DNA from: Ochotona curzoniae
Taxonomy: Eukaryota; Chordata; Mammalia; Lagomorpha; Ochotonidae
Reading direction: 5' to 3'
NCBI RefSeq assembly: GCF_017591425.1
Contig: NW_024466004.1
Coordinates: 35,156,501 to 35,220,500 of the forward strand
DNA length: 64,000 bases
This document shows, in pieces, positions 22,213 to 34,322 of the stretch (positions within the stretch are counted from its first letter, which is position 1; the number at the start of each line of letters is the position of its first letter). The position numbers and the translations under genes are program-made. Below the pieces are notes generated by a model. That model did not search any database. It saw only the letters and a program-made list of their open reading frames with translations, and was not told the DNA's origin.

Positions 22213-22946
22213 GACTTATTTTCATTTGAAAGGCAGAGTTACAGAGAAAAGAAGACAGAGGGAAAGGTCCTGCATCCACTGGTTCACTCTGAAAATGACC
22301 ACCGCGGGAAGAGCCGAGCTGATATAAAGCCAGAAGCCAGGAATTTTTACCAGGTCACCCATGTGGTTGGAGAGGGCCCAAGGTCGGCTTTCCCAGACAA
22401 TAAGCAAGGAGCTGGATCAGAAGTTGCGGGATATCCCCCACAGATTCCTCTAGTACCCCATTGCCGGAGGAGGTGAGCCTGTTGCCTGCCAACCAGCCTC
22501 CCAGTGTGCCAGAGACACACAGACGCAACAGGGGTTCCTCTAAGCAGTTCCGATTTATTTGGGAAATGCAAATTCTTATATAGAGCAACAAATAGCCTCA
22601 GGCCAGGGATTCCAGAAGGGGAGAACCAGGAGCCAAGTGTCATCAGCACAACTGAGGAAGCCACTTCCCATAGCCGGGGGCAGCTGAACAAAATGGCTCT
22701 GGCCAATCAGTCTTTCTTTAAAACGACTTGACCCCCGCCCTGGTTCACGCCAGGGCTCTGTCCTTGGCCGCCTTTTTGTTCGCCACATGTAACATAGTGA
22801 CTGTTAGTTGCCATCTTGTTGAAACAGTAACCCATCCGCCCTTTGAGCTCCACAGGAAGTGAAGCAGCTGAGACAGGAACCAGTACCCAAGTGGGAATGC
22901 GAACACCACAGGACGAGGCTTAGCCTATTATGCTATGATGCTGGCC
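22213..22946 (-). mobile_element. CSINE split by an LTR
   Basis: The two parts, 22213-22434 and 22855-22946, join exactly into one minus-strand CSINE body: '...gctggatcagaagt' continues as 'gaagcagctgagacagg'. The intervening segment is the LTR described next. This shows the LTR is younger than the SINE. Confidence 0.95.
22435..22854 (-). mobile_element. Solo LTR, second copy of the same family
   Basis: 420 bp with TGCGGGA...CTCCACA ends, orientation as in the 16.1-kb copy and alignable to it throughout. On the minus strand TATATA (22582-22577) and AATAAA (22559-22554) have the same close spacing. Target repeats AGAAGT (22429-22434) and GGAAGT (22855-22860) differ by one base. No retroviral coding sequence is present. 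Confidence 0.9.
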
Positions 22947-23177
22947 CCCCGTATTTGCATGAGACATACTTTCCAGGACCCTTTAAAGATTTATCTTTGT
23001 AAAGATGGCCTGCTTGGATCTTTCTTTGCAGGAAGGTACTGTCTTGACTTACAAGTGACACTAACAAAGACTAACTGAATGGATGTAAGAATTATGTTAA
23101 TTTTGGTGAAATGTATCTACTGAGACCATTGCATATGTAGGCATTCTGATAGCAAAAGGATTTTAAAAAATAATTTA

Positions 23178-23498
23178 GGGGCCCAGCGCAGTTGCCTAAT
23201 GGCCTACTCCTTGCCTTGCAAGCATCAGGATCCCATGTGGGTGCTGGTTCATATCCCAGCTGCCCCAATTTCTATCCAACTCCTTGTTTGTGGCCTAGGG
23301 AAGCAGTCAAGGGTAGCCCAAAGCCTTGGGTCCCTGCACCTGCATGGGAGAACCAGAGGAGGCTCCTGGCTTTGTATTGACTCAGCTCCAGCCATTGTGG
23401 CCACTTGGGGAGTGAATCAGCGGATGAAAGATCTTCCTCTCTCTTTTTTCCTCTTCTCTGTATATCTGACTTTCCAATAAAAATAAATAAAATATTAA
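23178..23498 (+). mobile_element. CSINE, near full length
   Basis: Head GGGGCCCAGCGCAG, GATCCCATGTGGGTGC block, 'acttggggagtgaatcagcgg' and tail AATAAAAATAAATAAAAT. Confidence 0.93.
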
Positions 23499-23520
23499 AG
23501 TGATAGTAATATTTAGCATT

Positions 23521-23769
23521 GAACATTTGGTCCAGCTAAGATGGCTTCATTCTGCATTGGAGTGTCTGGATTCAACATCTGCCTCCAGCTCCTCACTCCA
23601 ACTTCCTGCTGCTGCAGATCGTAGGAGGCAACAGTGATGGCTCGAGTGGTTGGTTTTCTGCCACTCCTCTGGGTGACTCAGATGAACTCTGAATTCCTGA
23701 CTTGGACCACAGTCTAACCTGGCTGTTAGGCACATTTGGGGTATGAACCAAAGAATGGAAGACTGGAAG

Positions 23770-23806
<37 letters not shown>

Positions 23807-23818
23807 ACCCCTTCTGCT
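23521..23818 (+). mobile_element. Old CSINE-like SINE with (TC)n
   Basis: The end 'ggtatgaaccaaagaatggaaga...ttctctctctctc' is the CSINE 3' body and pyrimidine block. The first half is highly diverged. A (TC)n run occupies 23773-23803. Confidence 0.55.
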
Positions 23819-23869
23819 CCTTCTCATTCTCCTCTCATAGAAATTGATAGTTTGGATGAGCAGTTTAAG

Positions 23870-24067
23870 AGGCTGGCCCCATGGCACAATTGGTTAATCC
23901 ACCTATTGTACCAGCATCCTATTTAGGATCCAGTTCAGAATGGCTCAGCTCCGGCCTTTGCGGCCATTGGGGGAGTGAACCATCATATGGAAGATTTTGC
24001 TCTCTGTCTCTCCCTCTCTCCATAAATCTGATCTGCCTTTCCTATAAAAATCAATAAATCTCAATGA
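23870..24067 (+). mobile_element. CSINE with internal deletion
   Basis: Head 'gaggctggccccatggcac' to 'ggatccagttc' joins directly to 'ggctcagctccggcc' and the normal 3' half and tail, so about 120 bp of the middle are missing. Confidence 0.85.
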
Positions 24068-25066
24068 GTAAATAAGGTCAGAATACCTGATAAAGTAGGT
24101 ATTTGTTTATTTATTTATTTAATTTTACAATGGACCCAGGAAAACTCTTGGGTTAATGTTTACTTGGAAAGGAATGAAAGAGGTATATAGCTAACATAGA
24201 TTATGTACTACACTAATTGAATTTCTATGGGATTTGATTAAGGTTTTTTTTTTTTTTTTAATTTCCCATCTTTAAAGACTACAAGATCACGAATTTATCT
24301 TGACTTTGCATCATATAGTGTTCTGGTTATACAATTATAAAATAATTAAACTGCCTTCATTTAGTTATATGAAAATTACACGATTACATTTTACAAATGG
24401 GCTGTCTGATCCTGTTAGGATTCTAGCCCGTAATAAACTTGGCATCACTAGAGAAGGTTGGAAGTGAGACATAAATTGAGCATTGCTTGGCATTCTTTCA
24501 CAAGCATTCCTGCTGTGGAAGATTGGCCCTTTCAAATACACCAAGTACTAAACTGCGATGTAATTTAAAAATCTTTAGTCGACAAAGATCCCAACAACCA
24601 CTTAAACTTCACTGCAGGTCAATTCTAACTACCAATTATGGGATCAGTACTTTGCCATTGATAAAATAGGAGCCTTTGAATTGGGGGTGGGGAGGGTAAT
24701 GCAGAAACCACGTGGACACAGAAGTGTCCATCCTGTTTTTGCAAGAAAGCTGTTTTAGTTTAACTACAGTTGAGTACAAAGGTGATGAGCCATTTTTAAC
24801 TGAAACTCCTTTAGACAGACATGCCTTCTCCCATTACACTCATCCTAATTAACACAATGAGAGCTCGCAGAAAATGCATAGTATGAAAGCTTGCATATGG
24901 ATTTAAATAATTTTTTGCACCCAAATTAACTTTCTAACTTACATTATGCAACATTTAAAAAAAAAAGCTTGTGTTCTAAAGTCCACCATGATGAGAGATT
25001 ATTTTCATTTTTATGTCTCAATTATGAAATGATTAAGATCAAAGAAAACTTTTATGAGTGTTAGGG
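24068..25066. other. Unassigned intron-like DNA
   Basis: AT-rich, with a T run at 24246-24259. No exon or repeat family recognised. Confidence 0.4.
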
Positions 25067-25227
25067 AGGGCCTGGCATAATAGCCTAGTGGCTTTGGATG
25101 GGCTCAGCTCTGGCTATTGTGGCCACTTGTGGAATGAACCAATGAGCAGAAAATCTTTTTCTCTGCCTCTCCTTCTCTCCATGTATCTGCCTTTCCAATA
25201 AAAAATTAAAAAATAAATCTTTGAAAA
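25067..25227 (+). mobile_element. CSINE with internal deletion
   Basis: Head 'gggcctggcataatagcctagtggc' is fused to 'tttggatgggctcagctctggc' and the normal 3' half. The whole GATCCCATATGGG to CTGGCTCC part is missing. Confidence 0.88.
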
Positions 25228-25389
25228 GAAAATAAAAGAGATCATTTATAAGTGTTAGGAAACCCTGAGAGAAGGATCAAATATAATTAAGGAGAAATTC
25301 CCAAATGATTGATTGAGTGGAGAAATTATTGATCATGAGAAACCTATCTCACTAAACATGAGGTCTGAAAACTAACTGATTTCATTCTT

Positions 25390-25709
25390 TTATTTTTAAA
25401 AGATTCATTTATTCTTATTGGAAAGGCAGGTCTACAAAGATAAAGAGACACAGAAATATTTTCTGTCTGCTTGTTCACTCCCCAAATGACCACAAAGGCC
25501 GGAGCTGAGCCAATCCGAAGCCAGGAGCCAGGAGCTTTCTTCTGGGTCTCCCTTGGGGGTGCAGGGTCCCAAGGCTTTGGAACATACTCCTCTGCTTTCC
25601 CAGGCCATGAAGAGGGAGCTGGATGGAAAGTGGAGCAGCCAGGACCCTTATGGGATCCCAGCGCTTGCAAGGTGAGGATTTTAGTGTTTGAGCCATCACT
25701 GCAGGCTCC
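25390..25709 (-). mobile_element. CSINE, near full length
   Basis: Left end is the complement of the tail. The body complement 'tcactccccaaatgaccac', 'ctgagccaatccgaagccagg' and 'tgggatcccagcgcttgcaagg' is intact. Confidence 0.93.
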
Positions 25710-26235
25710 CAATTTATTTCTTTGCTTTCTATTATGCAAAGCATTTTAGAGTTGCCCTGATGTTGTATGTTTCTATTCTCATGTTTACTAGTTTATCAAA
25801 GACTATGAAATAACGAAAGAATTCATATCAGAAAGAGTTCCTGAGACTTGGTGAGACTCCACGCTGTCACCAGCTGGGAAGCAGGCGATGATTGACAGCA
25901 CAGCTCTGATCTGCCTGTTAGTGTCCACATGGGTGTAGGACCACGGAAATGGAGCAGCTGAAAAAGTAAGGGTCAGATAGGACCAGATCCTAGAACATCT
26001 CACAGTCACAGCAAAGCTAGTCTTAGCTGTTAAATTAGAGGTCATCACTTGACAGCAAAAGCGGATTCCGTTGAATGAATCATTTAGACACTGATTTTTG
26101 ACTTGTTTATGATTTTTCATTTTTTATACATGTTGGAAGAGGTTTATTTATTGATTTTGAACTTTGGTAATAGTCAACCAACCTCTAAAACTCTTACTGT
26201 TGTCCTTATTTATTTATCTAGCTATTTAAAACCTT
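25710..26235. other. Unassigned intron-like DNA
   Basis: No exon or repeat recognised. A minus-strand 105-codon frame covers part of it (25803-26120) but has no splice context or recognisable motif. Confidence 0.35.
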
Positions 26236-26533
26236 TAAAAACATATATTTATTCATTTAAACAGCAGAGCTGCGCAGAGAGAGAGAGAGAGAGTGAAAGA
26301 GTAAAACGGAGAGAAAGAGAGATCTTCTGTTTGCTGGCTTACTCCCCAAATGGCTTCAACAGCCGGAGTTGTGCCAAGCCAAAGCCAGGAGCCAGGTGCT
26401 TCCTTGGAGCTCCCCATGGACGCAGGATCCCAAGTACTTAGACCATCCTCTATTGCTTTCCCAGACACATTGGCAAGGAGCATCCAAGACTGGAACCAGC
26501 ACCCATATGGATAATAGCATTGTGGCCCAAAAG
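26236..26533 (-). mobile_element. CSINE, old subfamily
   Basis: 'aaaaacatatatttattcattt', a (GA)n stretch at 26276-26293, then complements of the CSINE body. The tail-proximal GA run is the complement of the pyrimidine block. Confidence 0.85.
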
Positions 26534-26999
26534 GTCAAGTACAAATAAAGACGCCTTTTTAAAACATTAATTTATTTAAAATCTAAGCATGGTAGAGAAA
26601 CATGGAAGGGAGGAGCAGTGAATAGTTGAAGTATGTGATCATTTCCATTGTGTTCGATTTTTAACATTTTTTCTAATTGTAGCAGAATTGGTGTTTTATT
26701 TTACTGTGAAATAGGGTAATGAGGAAATGTCCAAAGGTGAAATACAAAGGCAATAGTATTTTCTCCAGCTATTCAAAGTTTTTATCTTTTTAAAGGTTTT
26801 TTTGGCCATCCACAGAATAGATTAAGCCTTACCATTCTCAATAACATGGAAGAGATTCTAGAATGAAATTATTGTCATAGTAGGTAAAAACACAACCACA
26901 ATTAAACTGGAAATTTCGGATCAGATCTAATAGTAGCATATCATTATCTGTTCTTATTTTAATAATCCCCAAATCAGTCAGAGCTATTTCATGTGTTTG

Positions 27000-27013
27000 C
27001 CACTAGATGGCAC
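27000..27013 (+). promoter_or_regulatory. Candidate CTCF binding core
   Basis: CCACTAGATGGCAC fits every position of the core consensus CCASYAGRKGGCRS of the zinc-finger insulator protein CTCF. It lies at the start of the longest repeat-poor stretch of the window. Motif match only; occupancy is unknown. Confidence 0.45.
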
Positions 27014-30000
27014 TACATGTTCAGTTTTATTTTCAGTCTCTGCTCTTCCCAAAGTAGACAGGAAGCAGGCAAATATTAAGTAAAGCATTCCATTTGCTCT
27101 TTTTGAATTGCTATAGTTTATTCATATAACTAACTCTTTAATGATAAGCCTAAACCATCTTGTAACCACATTGTCAATATCATGATCCTCTATCAGCAAG
27201 TACAGGGCCATTGACAAAAAAGCCGCTCAAAGACAGCTTTTGATTTGTTGTTTAGCAGATAAGAAGGTAAGAGCATTGATAATATGTGAGAGGAATGACA
27301 GGAAAAAGAATACATTCCAGGGAAAATGTATCATTTTCAATTTTTTTTTTTTTTTGGTTTCCATTAAAACAGCCAGTTCCCCAGCAGATTGTCAGTTTAA
27401 TGTTCTATCAGTAGAACCATAATTTATTCTTTTGTTACATCGGGAGGATTGGAGATGAAAAGGCCTGCGCTAGCAGAAGGCACAAGAAGAGATTATATAT
27501 GGAAATAATTCTGTAACTTTTGTACCAGAGAGGGCTTGTCTTATAATGTTTTTTTAAAGCACATATTGTAATCGTTGGTTGATTTCCAGAAGGTAAAATT
27601 TGTAAGTTAAAAGAACAAAGAAAAAGTGACTATTTCAAAGGTGCATGAAGGCTGTGATGGAAAGTCAGAAGATGGATGATAAATTTAACATCTATGACTT
27701 TTTTAAGAGGGAAGAATGGAGGGTAAGAGATGGTGAGTAAGGAATGTAAGGCAGCTTGGAGAAGCAAGGTAAAATATATTCAAGCGTGGGAATCGAAGAC
27801 ATCTGGTGATATCCAAACGAAATGTCTGTTATCTGAGTGACTGGTAAAAGCTAGGATAACCCAGGTCACCTGCCTTTCTGCGGCAAGCTTACTGATTCCT
27901 GACTCCACTTCCCAGGCGCATGGCTGTGTTCCACAGAGCGGAGGTGCCACGTGCTGCTCCCTGCCCCCTAGGAAATGAGCAGACCCAGAGGGAGGAGTTT
28001 AACGCCATCAGAGGGCCCAAGTGGACCATCCTGCTCTACGAACTGAAAGTTCTACCTGTCTCGTAGTATCAAGGAAGAACAGAGAGACAAAGAACTGGAC
28101 TTTTTTTAGTAGGAAAGGAGCTGGAAGAGGGCAGGTTTAAATGAGCTTGCTTCTTCCACTCAAAGTCATTTAGTAAACTTTTGCTCTCTTCTGTATTTTA
28201 GCTCACAAACATTGGCTCCTCTCTGAAAAGGTCACCTTGCTACTGAGATAGAATTTGTGACTCTCAGTAGCTGAGAATACCTTGACACCAAAGACAGCCT
28301 ATTAGGGGAGAGGGGAAAAAAAAGAAAAAAGAAAAACCAAACAGAATCTTTGCTAAGCCAGAAAAACGAAGAAAAGATTAGCTGCTAAATGTTTTATTGG
28401 TAACAAGAATGCATAGCATTTTTCTGATTCATAATCTTAAGAACTTTTACTCATCACTTACAGTGATCCCAAGGTGTTCTAAAAACACTTAGATTAGCAA
28501 AGAGTCTCATGTAGGTTGCAATTACTTTAGAAAAAAAAAATCCCTATTTTGAGAGTTGGGGAAGCATCTGTAGCAGAAAATTAGTTGCTCTTTCTAACGA
28601 AGAAAGGACCCAACTGGTATTACTGCATTTTGGAGATTGGAGAGTTGGGCTTATACCCACAATGAAATGTGAAGCTGCTACTTCAGTCAAGCCTTGGTTC
28701 ATTTATTTTGACAGAAGCACTTGAAATAATTTAGCTTCCTTGGTAAATGGTGTGTAGACTCTTTAAAGCATTGTTAGAAAAAAAAATATTACTAATGTGA
28801 GTTCACTCAACACATCTCATAATTTTACTAAGAAATGAGACATGAACATGGCATTTTATGGTAGCAAGAGATGGAGCAGAGGATCCCAGAGAGAAGCAAA
28901 GATGAACTATGTGGGTAGAGTCACAGCGTTATGGAATGAAAGACTTGGAGGCAGCAATGACTAGAAAAAAAATTTTTTGAAATTTACTATCAAGGACTAT
29001 TCAATTTCTGCCTGAAAAGTAACCATGGTGAACCCCCTCACTCTGCAGGCGTTCACAGCCTGCTCAGCTGAACTCCTGCTGACACTGTAATCAAGACTTT
29101 TAGGTAACGAAGATCCATAGGTTGACTCTAATTACAGAAAGCATAACCACTTAACTGATTCCAAGTGAACACATTGTTTCACAGTTTCTGGGAACTTTCT
29201 GTGGGAGTGAAAATTTGAGGGAGAAAAAAAACTTGTCAAGATTGGAGGGTGTACAACAAGTTACTCAATCTCACAGCTTGTGCTCTGTCCAAACTCGAGG
29301 TGGCAGGTGAATTCTTTGCTTCCACGGGAAAGCTCTTGTTTCTTCATCTCAGAGTCTTCTCATCATCTCTGAAATTCCATGCCTTGTTGTCCCACATGGT
29401 TTGTTTTTCCATGAAATCATTCCTGGGCTCTCAAAGATACTGTTCCTCCCAGACCAGAACAAAAACATCTTCCTCTGAATGCCAGTGTCTTTTATTTGAA
29501 TTATTTTGGAGTTGTTTTGTAGTTGTGTAGATAGTTTTGTTATTCATTGAAATATAAGCTCACTGCAGGCATTGACTTTGCTGGTAACAGATGCGCAAAT
29601 GTGTTTAAGCTGCTTAATTTCCATACAGCTCTAGGAACAGTGTTCCACATGAACTGTAAGTACTTTGCTGAGATTCTCCTAATCACTCAGTGTAAACAAG
29701 TTTCTATGTGCTAACTCCATTCACTACGTGAGAAGTTCATGATGTGCTCATCTATTCCGTATCTCACTACATTTATGCTTTGGTGAGTTCTTGGGTGTTT
29801 AGAATGCCCTCACTTTATTCAAGGCTACTTAGGGGAGACTGCTGTATGTCTCAGAGGCAGCCTGACCAATTGCCCCAGTTTGTCCAGCACTGAGAGATTT
29901 CCCAGCAAATGGAGTTTCCAGTGTCAACATGGAGACCGTTCTAGGTAACCAGAATGATTAGTCACCTAACCGCTGCTCCCCCAACTTCTCAGTTCAAGCA

Positions 30001-30039
30001 CTCATAAATATAGTGCAGCCTTGAGTTTTCCTGTTTGTT
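27014..30039. other. Repeat-poor stretch
   Basis: About 3 kb with no young SINE or L1, unlike the rest of the window. Contains the exon-like frame at 27916-28066. This is where conserved non-coding elements or an unrecognised exon would most plausibly lie. Confidence 0.45.
27916..28066 (+). other. Exon-like open segment, unproven
   Basis: A pyrimidine-rich acceptor (TGACTCCACTTCCCAG) ends at 27915 and is followed by an ATG at 27920 in fair context (GCGCATGG) opening 48 codons to TAG at 28064-28066. The local G+C is raised. The predicted peptide contains RGPKWTILLYELK-like order but I recognise no family, and no convincing donor follows. Could be a terminal or alternative exon, a lncRNA exon, or chance. 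Confidence 0.2.
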
Positions 30040-30160
30040 TCTCATGCTAGATTGAATTTCTTCTTCCTCTGTATCCTCTGTGTTCTCTGGCATCTAGCAC
30101 AGTGCCTGGTATTTAATTGGTACTCTAAAAATGTTGAATGTATAGAGTGAAGTATAGAAG
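30040..30160 (+). mobile_element. L2 LINE 3' end
   Basis: 'ctagcacagtgcctggtatttaattggtactc' followed by an 'aaaaatgttgaatg' end is the classical L2 terminus. Confidence 0.8.
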
Positions 30161-30729
30161 AAGTGCATGAAGAAGTAGGGAGCAACAGAAGTTTCTGTCC
30201 ATTTCCCATACAAGGAGAGAACTAAATCCCTTTTGCGTTTCAGTGCAATTTACAGCGCTATTGGAGAATGAGGGCCAATCTGAGGAAAGCAGGGTTTCAA
30301 ACGCAGCCCACTGTTCATAGATCACTTTGGTACTGTTTTCTAAAGGAGAAAGCCCAGGGAACACACCATGATAACTCTTTTCTGTCTTCTTTTGTGAAAC
30401 ACAAGTTTTTTAGACAGCTTTTCTGCTGTTTCCCCATCCCGGACAGAGGTAGCAACTTCTCATTCTGGGATTCTGTAGCTTTTGTCTTCTCTGCTACTCG
30501 GAAGTCATCTTGATCTATATGCATCTTAGACAGTTTTGGCTCACCAGACGCTAACATTCTGTTTGATCCACAATAGGTGCTCAAAAAATGGGATAAGAGA
30601 AAATGTTGAAAGTACAGGAAAATGTACTCACAGATTTTGAGGGGGGGGGCAGTTGTAGAAAACAGAGGGGTAAACTTAAGAGACAGACATTTATAATAGC
30701 AGCTTAGTTTGAGGAAGCAATTTCAATGC

Positions 30730-30890
30730 ATGATTTTATGATAAAATTAGTGAAGTTTAACTTATCCTCATTTTATGAAAGAGAAAATTAGAGTCATAGA
30801 AATTAAATAATTGCCCCGAATCACCTTTGGGTGGCATGGACAAATTTGGCTTTACTTTCCATTTCATTTGACTTTAGTCTAGGGATAAAT
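30730..30890 (-). mobile_element. MIR SINE remnant
   Basis: 'tatcctcattttatgaaagagaaaatt' followed by 'aattaaataattgccccgaatcacc' corresponds to the MIR block 'cccattttacagatgaggaaac...ttgcccaaggtcac'. Confidence 0.6.
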
Positions 30891-30974
30891 GTTTTGTACT
30901 TAGACGATAGTAGCACCAGATGTGAGGAGAGCAAGACTTTGAAAAACTGGTTCATCAGGGACATTGCTGTATAG

Positions 30975-32812
30975 TTTTCTTTCTGTTTTGTGTTTCTGTC
31001 TGACTTTGGTGTTTAGGTGATGTTGGCTTCTTAGACCAAATTTAGAAAGATTGCCTCTCTTACCATTGTTTTGAATAGCTTGTGGAGGATTTGGTGTAGG
31101 TTCTTTTTGAACCGTTTGGTAGAATTCAGCAATGATGTCATCCAGTGCTGGGCTTTTCTTTGTTGGGAGGGATTTAATTAATGATTCAATCTTTGCCTGG
31201 TTATAGGTCTATTTAGATTTTTAAATTGCCTTTGACTCAGTTTTGGTAAATTGTATGTGTGCAAAAATATATTCGATTCTTCTAGGTCTTCTGATTTTTT
31301 GGCACATAATTGCTTGTAATAGTTCCTGATTATTTCATGTATATATGAGGTGTCAGTTCTTATATTTCATTTTTCACTTCTGATTCTGTTGATTTATATC
31401 TTCTCTCTCCTTTTTTTCATTTGATGGGTTAGTGGGTAATCTATTTTGTTGATTTTTTTTTTAAAAACCAGCTGTTCTATTTATTGATCTGGTGTATTAT
31501 TCTTTTGGTTTCTATTTAGTTTATTTCTTTCCTTATTTGGATTATTTACTTTTTCCTGCTTATCTTGGCATTGTTTTTGCTATTGTTTTTCTAGCACCTT
31601 CAGGTATATGGTGATCCCGTTTATTTAGTGCTTTTCTAATTTCTTGACATAAGCATTAATTTAAGTGAACTTTCCTCTTAACATGACCTTAATTGTGTCC
31701 TGTAAGTTTTGATGTGTTGTGTTCATACCTTCATTCATTTCAAGCAATTTTTAAATTTCCTGTGTGATTTCTTCTATAACCCATTGTTCAATTGAAGATT
31801 TTTTTTTCAGCCTCCAAGTATGTGCATATTTTCTGGAATATTTTGACTTGTTGGTCTCCTGTTTCACTCCATGATGGTCTGACAAGATGCATGTTATGGC
31901 TTAGATTTTTTTCTAAAAATTGCTGATGCTTGTTTTATGGCCGGTAATATTATCAGTCCTAGAGAAAGTTCCATGGATGGATGAAGAAAAAATGTATTCT
32001 GCATCTGTAGGATGAAAAGTTCTGTAAATGTCAGTTAGATCTATTTGTTCTATTGTCTGGGTGAGCTCTTTTGTTTCCTTGTTCAATTTCTCTCTAGTTG
32101 ATCTATTGAGGTTAGTGAGGTATTAAGGTCCCCCACTATTTCTGCATTGGAGTCTATTTCTCCCTTTAAATCCATTAATACTTGTTTCATGTTGCTAGGT
32201 GCTGGATATATATGTGTTTGGTGTGTATACATCTCTTATGGTGATTTCTTCTTGCTGAATGGTTCCCTCGATCATTCTGTGGTGTCCTTCTCTTAATTAT
32301 TTTCACATTGAAGTCTGTATTATCTGATATTAAGATGGCTACAATAACTCATTTTTCCTTTCCATTAACCTTTTACATCCTTTCAGTTTCTGCATATGTT
32401 TGTTGGTGAGATGTGTTTCCTAGAGCCAACAGATATTTATTTATTTGTTTATTTATTTACTTATATTATTGGAAAGTCAGATATACATAGATGAGGAGAG
32501 ACAGAGGAAGATCTTCCATCTGTTGATTCATCCCCAAGTGGCCACAATAGCCAGAGCTGAGCCGATCCAAAGCTACGAGCCAGGGGCTCTTCCAGGTCTC
32601 CCATGTGGGTGCAGGATCCCAAGGCTCAGGCTATCCTTGACTTGCCTTCCCAGACCACAAGCAAGGAGCTAGATGGGAAGCGGGATTGCAGGGATTAGAA
32701 CTCATGACCGGGATCCTGACGTGTTCAAGGCGAGGACTTTAGGTGCAATGTCACTGCAACGGACCAGGGTTTTGTTTTTTTATCTAGTCTACTGAGCTAT
32801 GATATTTGATTG
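30975..32812 (-). mobile_element. L1 ORF2 fragment (endonuclease to early RT)
   Basis: A long antisense L1 tract. Plus-strand strings in order: 'gtgatgttggcttcttagac', 'tggtagaattcagcaatgatg', 'aaaaaccagctgttctattt', 'ttaattgtgtcctgtaagt', 'ccatgatggtctgacaagatg', 'gtattctgcatctgtaggat', 'tccccc-actatttctgcattgg', 'gttggtgagatgtgtttcct', 'tttgattgg'. This corresponds to the first half of ORF2 read backwards. It is full of stops and is interrupted by a CSINE at 32426-32765; the last 45 bp resume after it. Confidence 0.92.
32426..32765 (-). mobile_element. CSINE inserted in the L1 ORF2 fragment
   Basis: Complete minus-strand CSINE ('attggaaagtcagatataca', 'gattcatccccaagtggccac', 'atcctgacgtgttcaaggcgagg'). 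L1 sequence ends at '...agagccaacag' before it and resumes with 'tttttatctagtctactgagc' after it. Confidence 0.93.
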
Positions 32813-32882
32813 GGGGAGTGAACCAGCAAATGATCTCTCTCTCTTAGCTATATCTTTAAACAAAATAAATCTTTTAAAAAAT
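32813..32882 (+). mobile_element. CSINE 3' fragment
   Basis: Only 'gggggagtgaaccagcaaatg', a short pyrimidine block and the tail ACAAAATAAATC remain. Confidence 0.75.
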
Positions 32883-33183
32883 TCATTTATTTAAATATTT
32901 AGTCAGTCCGTTCTGTGTGTGCCATCCATATTTCGGGGTGTATGTCCTGAAATTGGATTTAGGAAATCAGAGTGACAACCCAAAAGTGATTTATGGCTCC
33001 ACAAACTCGTGAAACCACACCCATACTCACATTGACACATTTCCTACACACAAGATTTGATTTAAAATAGAATGCAATTCTTGCTTTTTAGACTTGGTTT
33101 CTATCAGAGAAATGTTGAAAACCTATAGTGTTATCTACAGATTTTTTATTCACTGTCATGGACTATTTGTTATGTCTTTTTAA

Positions 33184-33498
33184 GAAAAGATTTAATTTAT
33201 TTTCACTTGAAAAGCAGAGTTATAGAGGAGAAAGAAGAGACACTTGCATCTGTTGGTTCACTCCCCAAATGACTACAATAGCTAGAGCTGGGCCAGTCCA
33301 AAGCCAGAAGGCCAGGTGCTTCTTCAGGGTGTCTCATATGAATAAAGGGGCCCAACATTTGGCCCATCCTCTGCTGCTTTCCCAGATCATTACAGGGATA
33401 TAGATCTAAAGTACAGCAACTGGGGCTCGAGCCAGTGCCATATGGGATGCTGGCCCTGCAGGTGAAGATTTAATGTGCTATAGCAAGGTGTCGACCCC
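33184..33498 (-). mobile_element. CSINE, old subfamily
   Basis: 'gatttaatttattttcacttgaaaagcagagtta' then body complements down to 'gccagtgccatatgggatgctggccctgcagg' identify the older CSINE type. Confidence 0.9.
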
Positions 33499-33621
33499 AA
33501 TGTGTTCTTTGTTTCTCTAAGAAAAACTGTCGAAAGGCGAAGGAAACATCTTACCTTGTAAATTCCTAGAGAACTTTTGGAACTTTTGCTTGTTCTAGAA
33601 ATGAAATTCACTGACATGCAT

Positions 33622-33950
33622 TTTTTAATATAAGATTTATTTATTTTCATTGGAAAGTCAGATACAAAGAGAGAAGGAAAGACAGAGAGAAAAATCTTTC
33701 ATCCACTAGTTCACTCCCCAAGTGGCCGCAACAGCTGGAGCTGGGCAGATCTAAATCTAGGATCCAGGAGCTTCCTCCAGATCTCCCATGTGGGTGAAGG
33801 GTTCTAAGGCTTTGGACTGTCCTTTGCCTTCCCAGGTACAAGCGTGGAGCTGGATGGGAAGTGGAGCATCTGGGACATGAACAGGCACCCACATGGGATT
33901 CCGACACATGAAAGGTGATGATCCCAACCACTAGGCTACCATGCGGTCCC
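33622..33950 (-). mobile_element. CSINE with 8-bp target duplication
   Basis: Complete minus-strand copy. Direct repeats ACATGCAT lie at 33614-33621 and 33951-33958. Confidence 0.93.
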
Positions 33951-34017
33951 ACATGCATAGTTTTTATAAAACTTTATTTCATCTATTTGGAAGAGAGCCA
34001 GTAAGAGACATGGAAGA

Positions 34018-34322
34018 AGGATTTGGCACATTGGTTAATTTGTTGTTTAGAGTGAGCCATATTAGACAAAATCCTTGGTTTAAGTGCCAACTATACCATT
34101 GGAAATACATCTTCCTGCCAGTGTATACTGTGTGAGACAGTAGGTGATGGTTCAAATGTTTAGGTCCGTGCCACTCACATGGGACACTCAGAGTACTGGG
34201 CTTCTAACTTCAACTTTGCATAACCCTGGTTGTTGAAACCATTTGGGGATTGAACCAGCAGATGGAGGATCTCTTGCTTTTTCTATCTCTCTCACCTTCC
34301 AATAAAATTAAAGCATTTTTTT
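34018..34322 (+). mobile_element. Old CSINE
   Basis: Diverged head ('gatttggcacattggttaa'), recognisable 3' half ('accatttggggattgaaccagcagatggaggat') and tail 'ccaataaaattaaagc'. Confidence 0.75.

Noticed and set aside
27947..27975. Second CTCF site (ctgccccctagg)
   Set aside because: The last three core positions do not fit the consensus.
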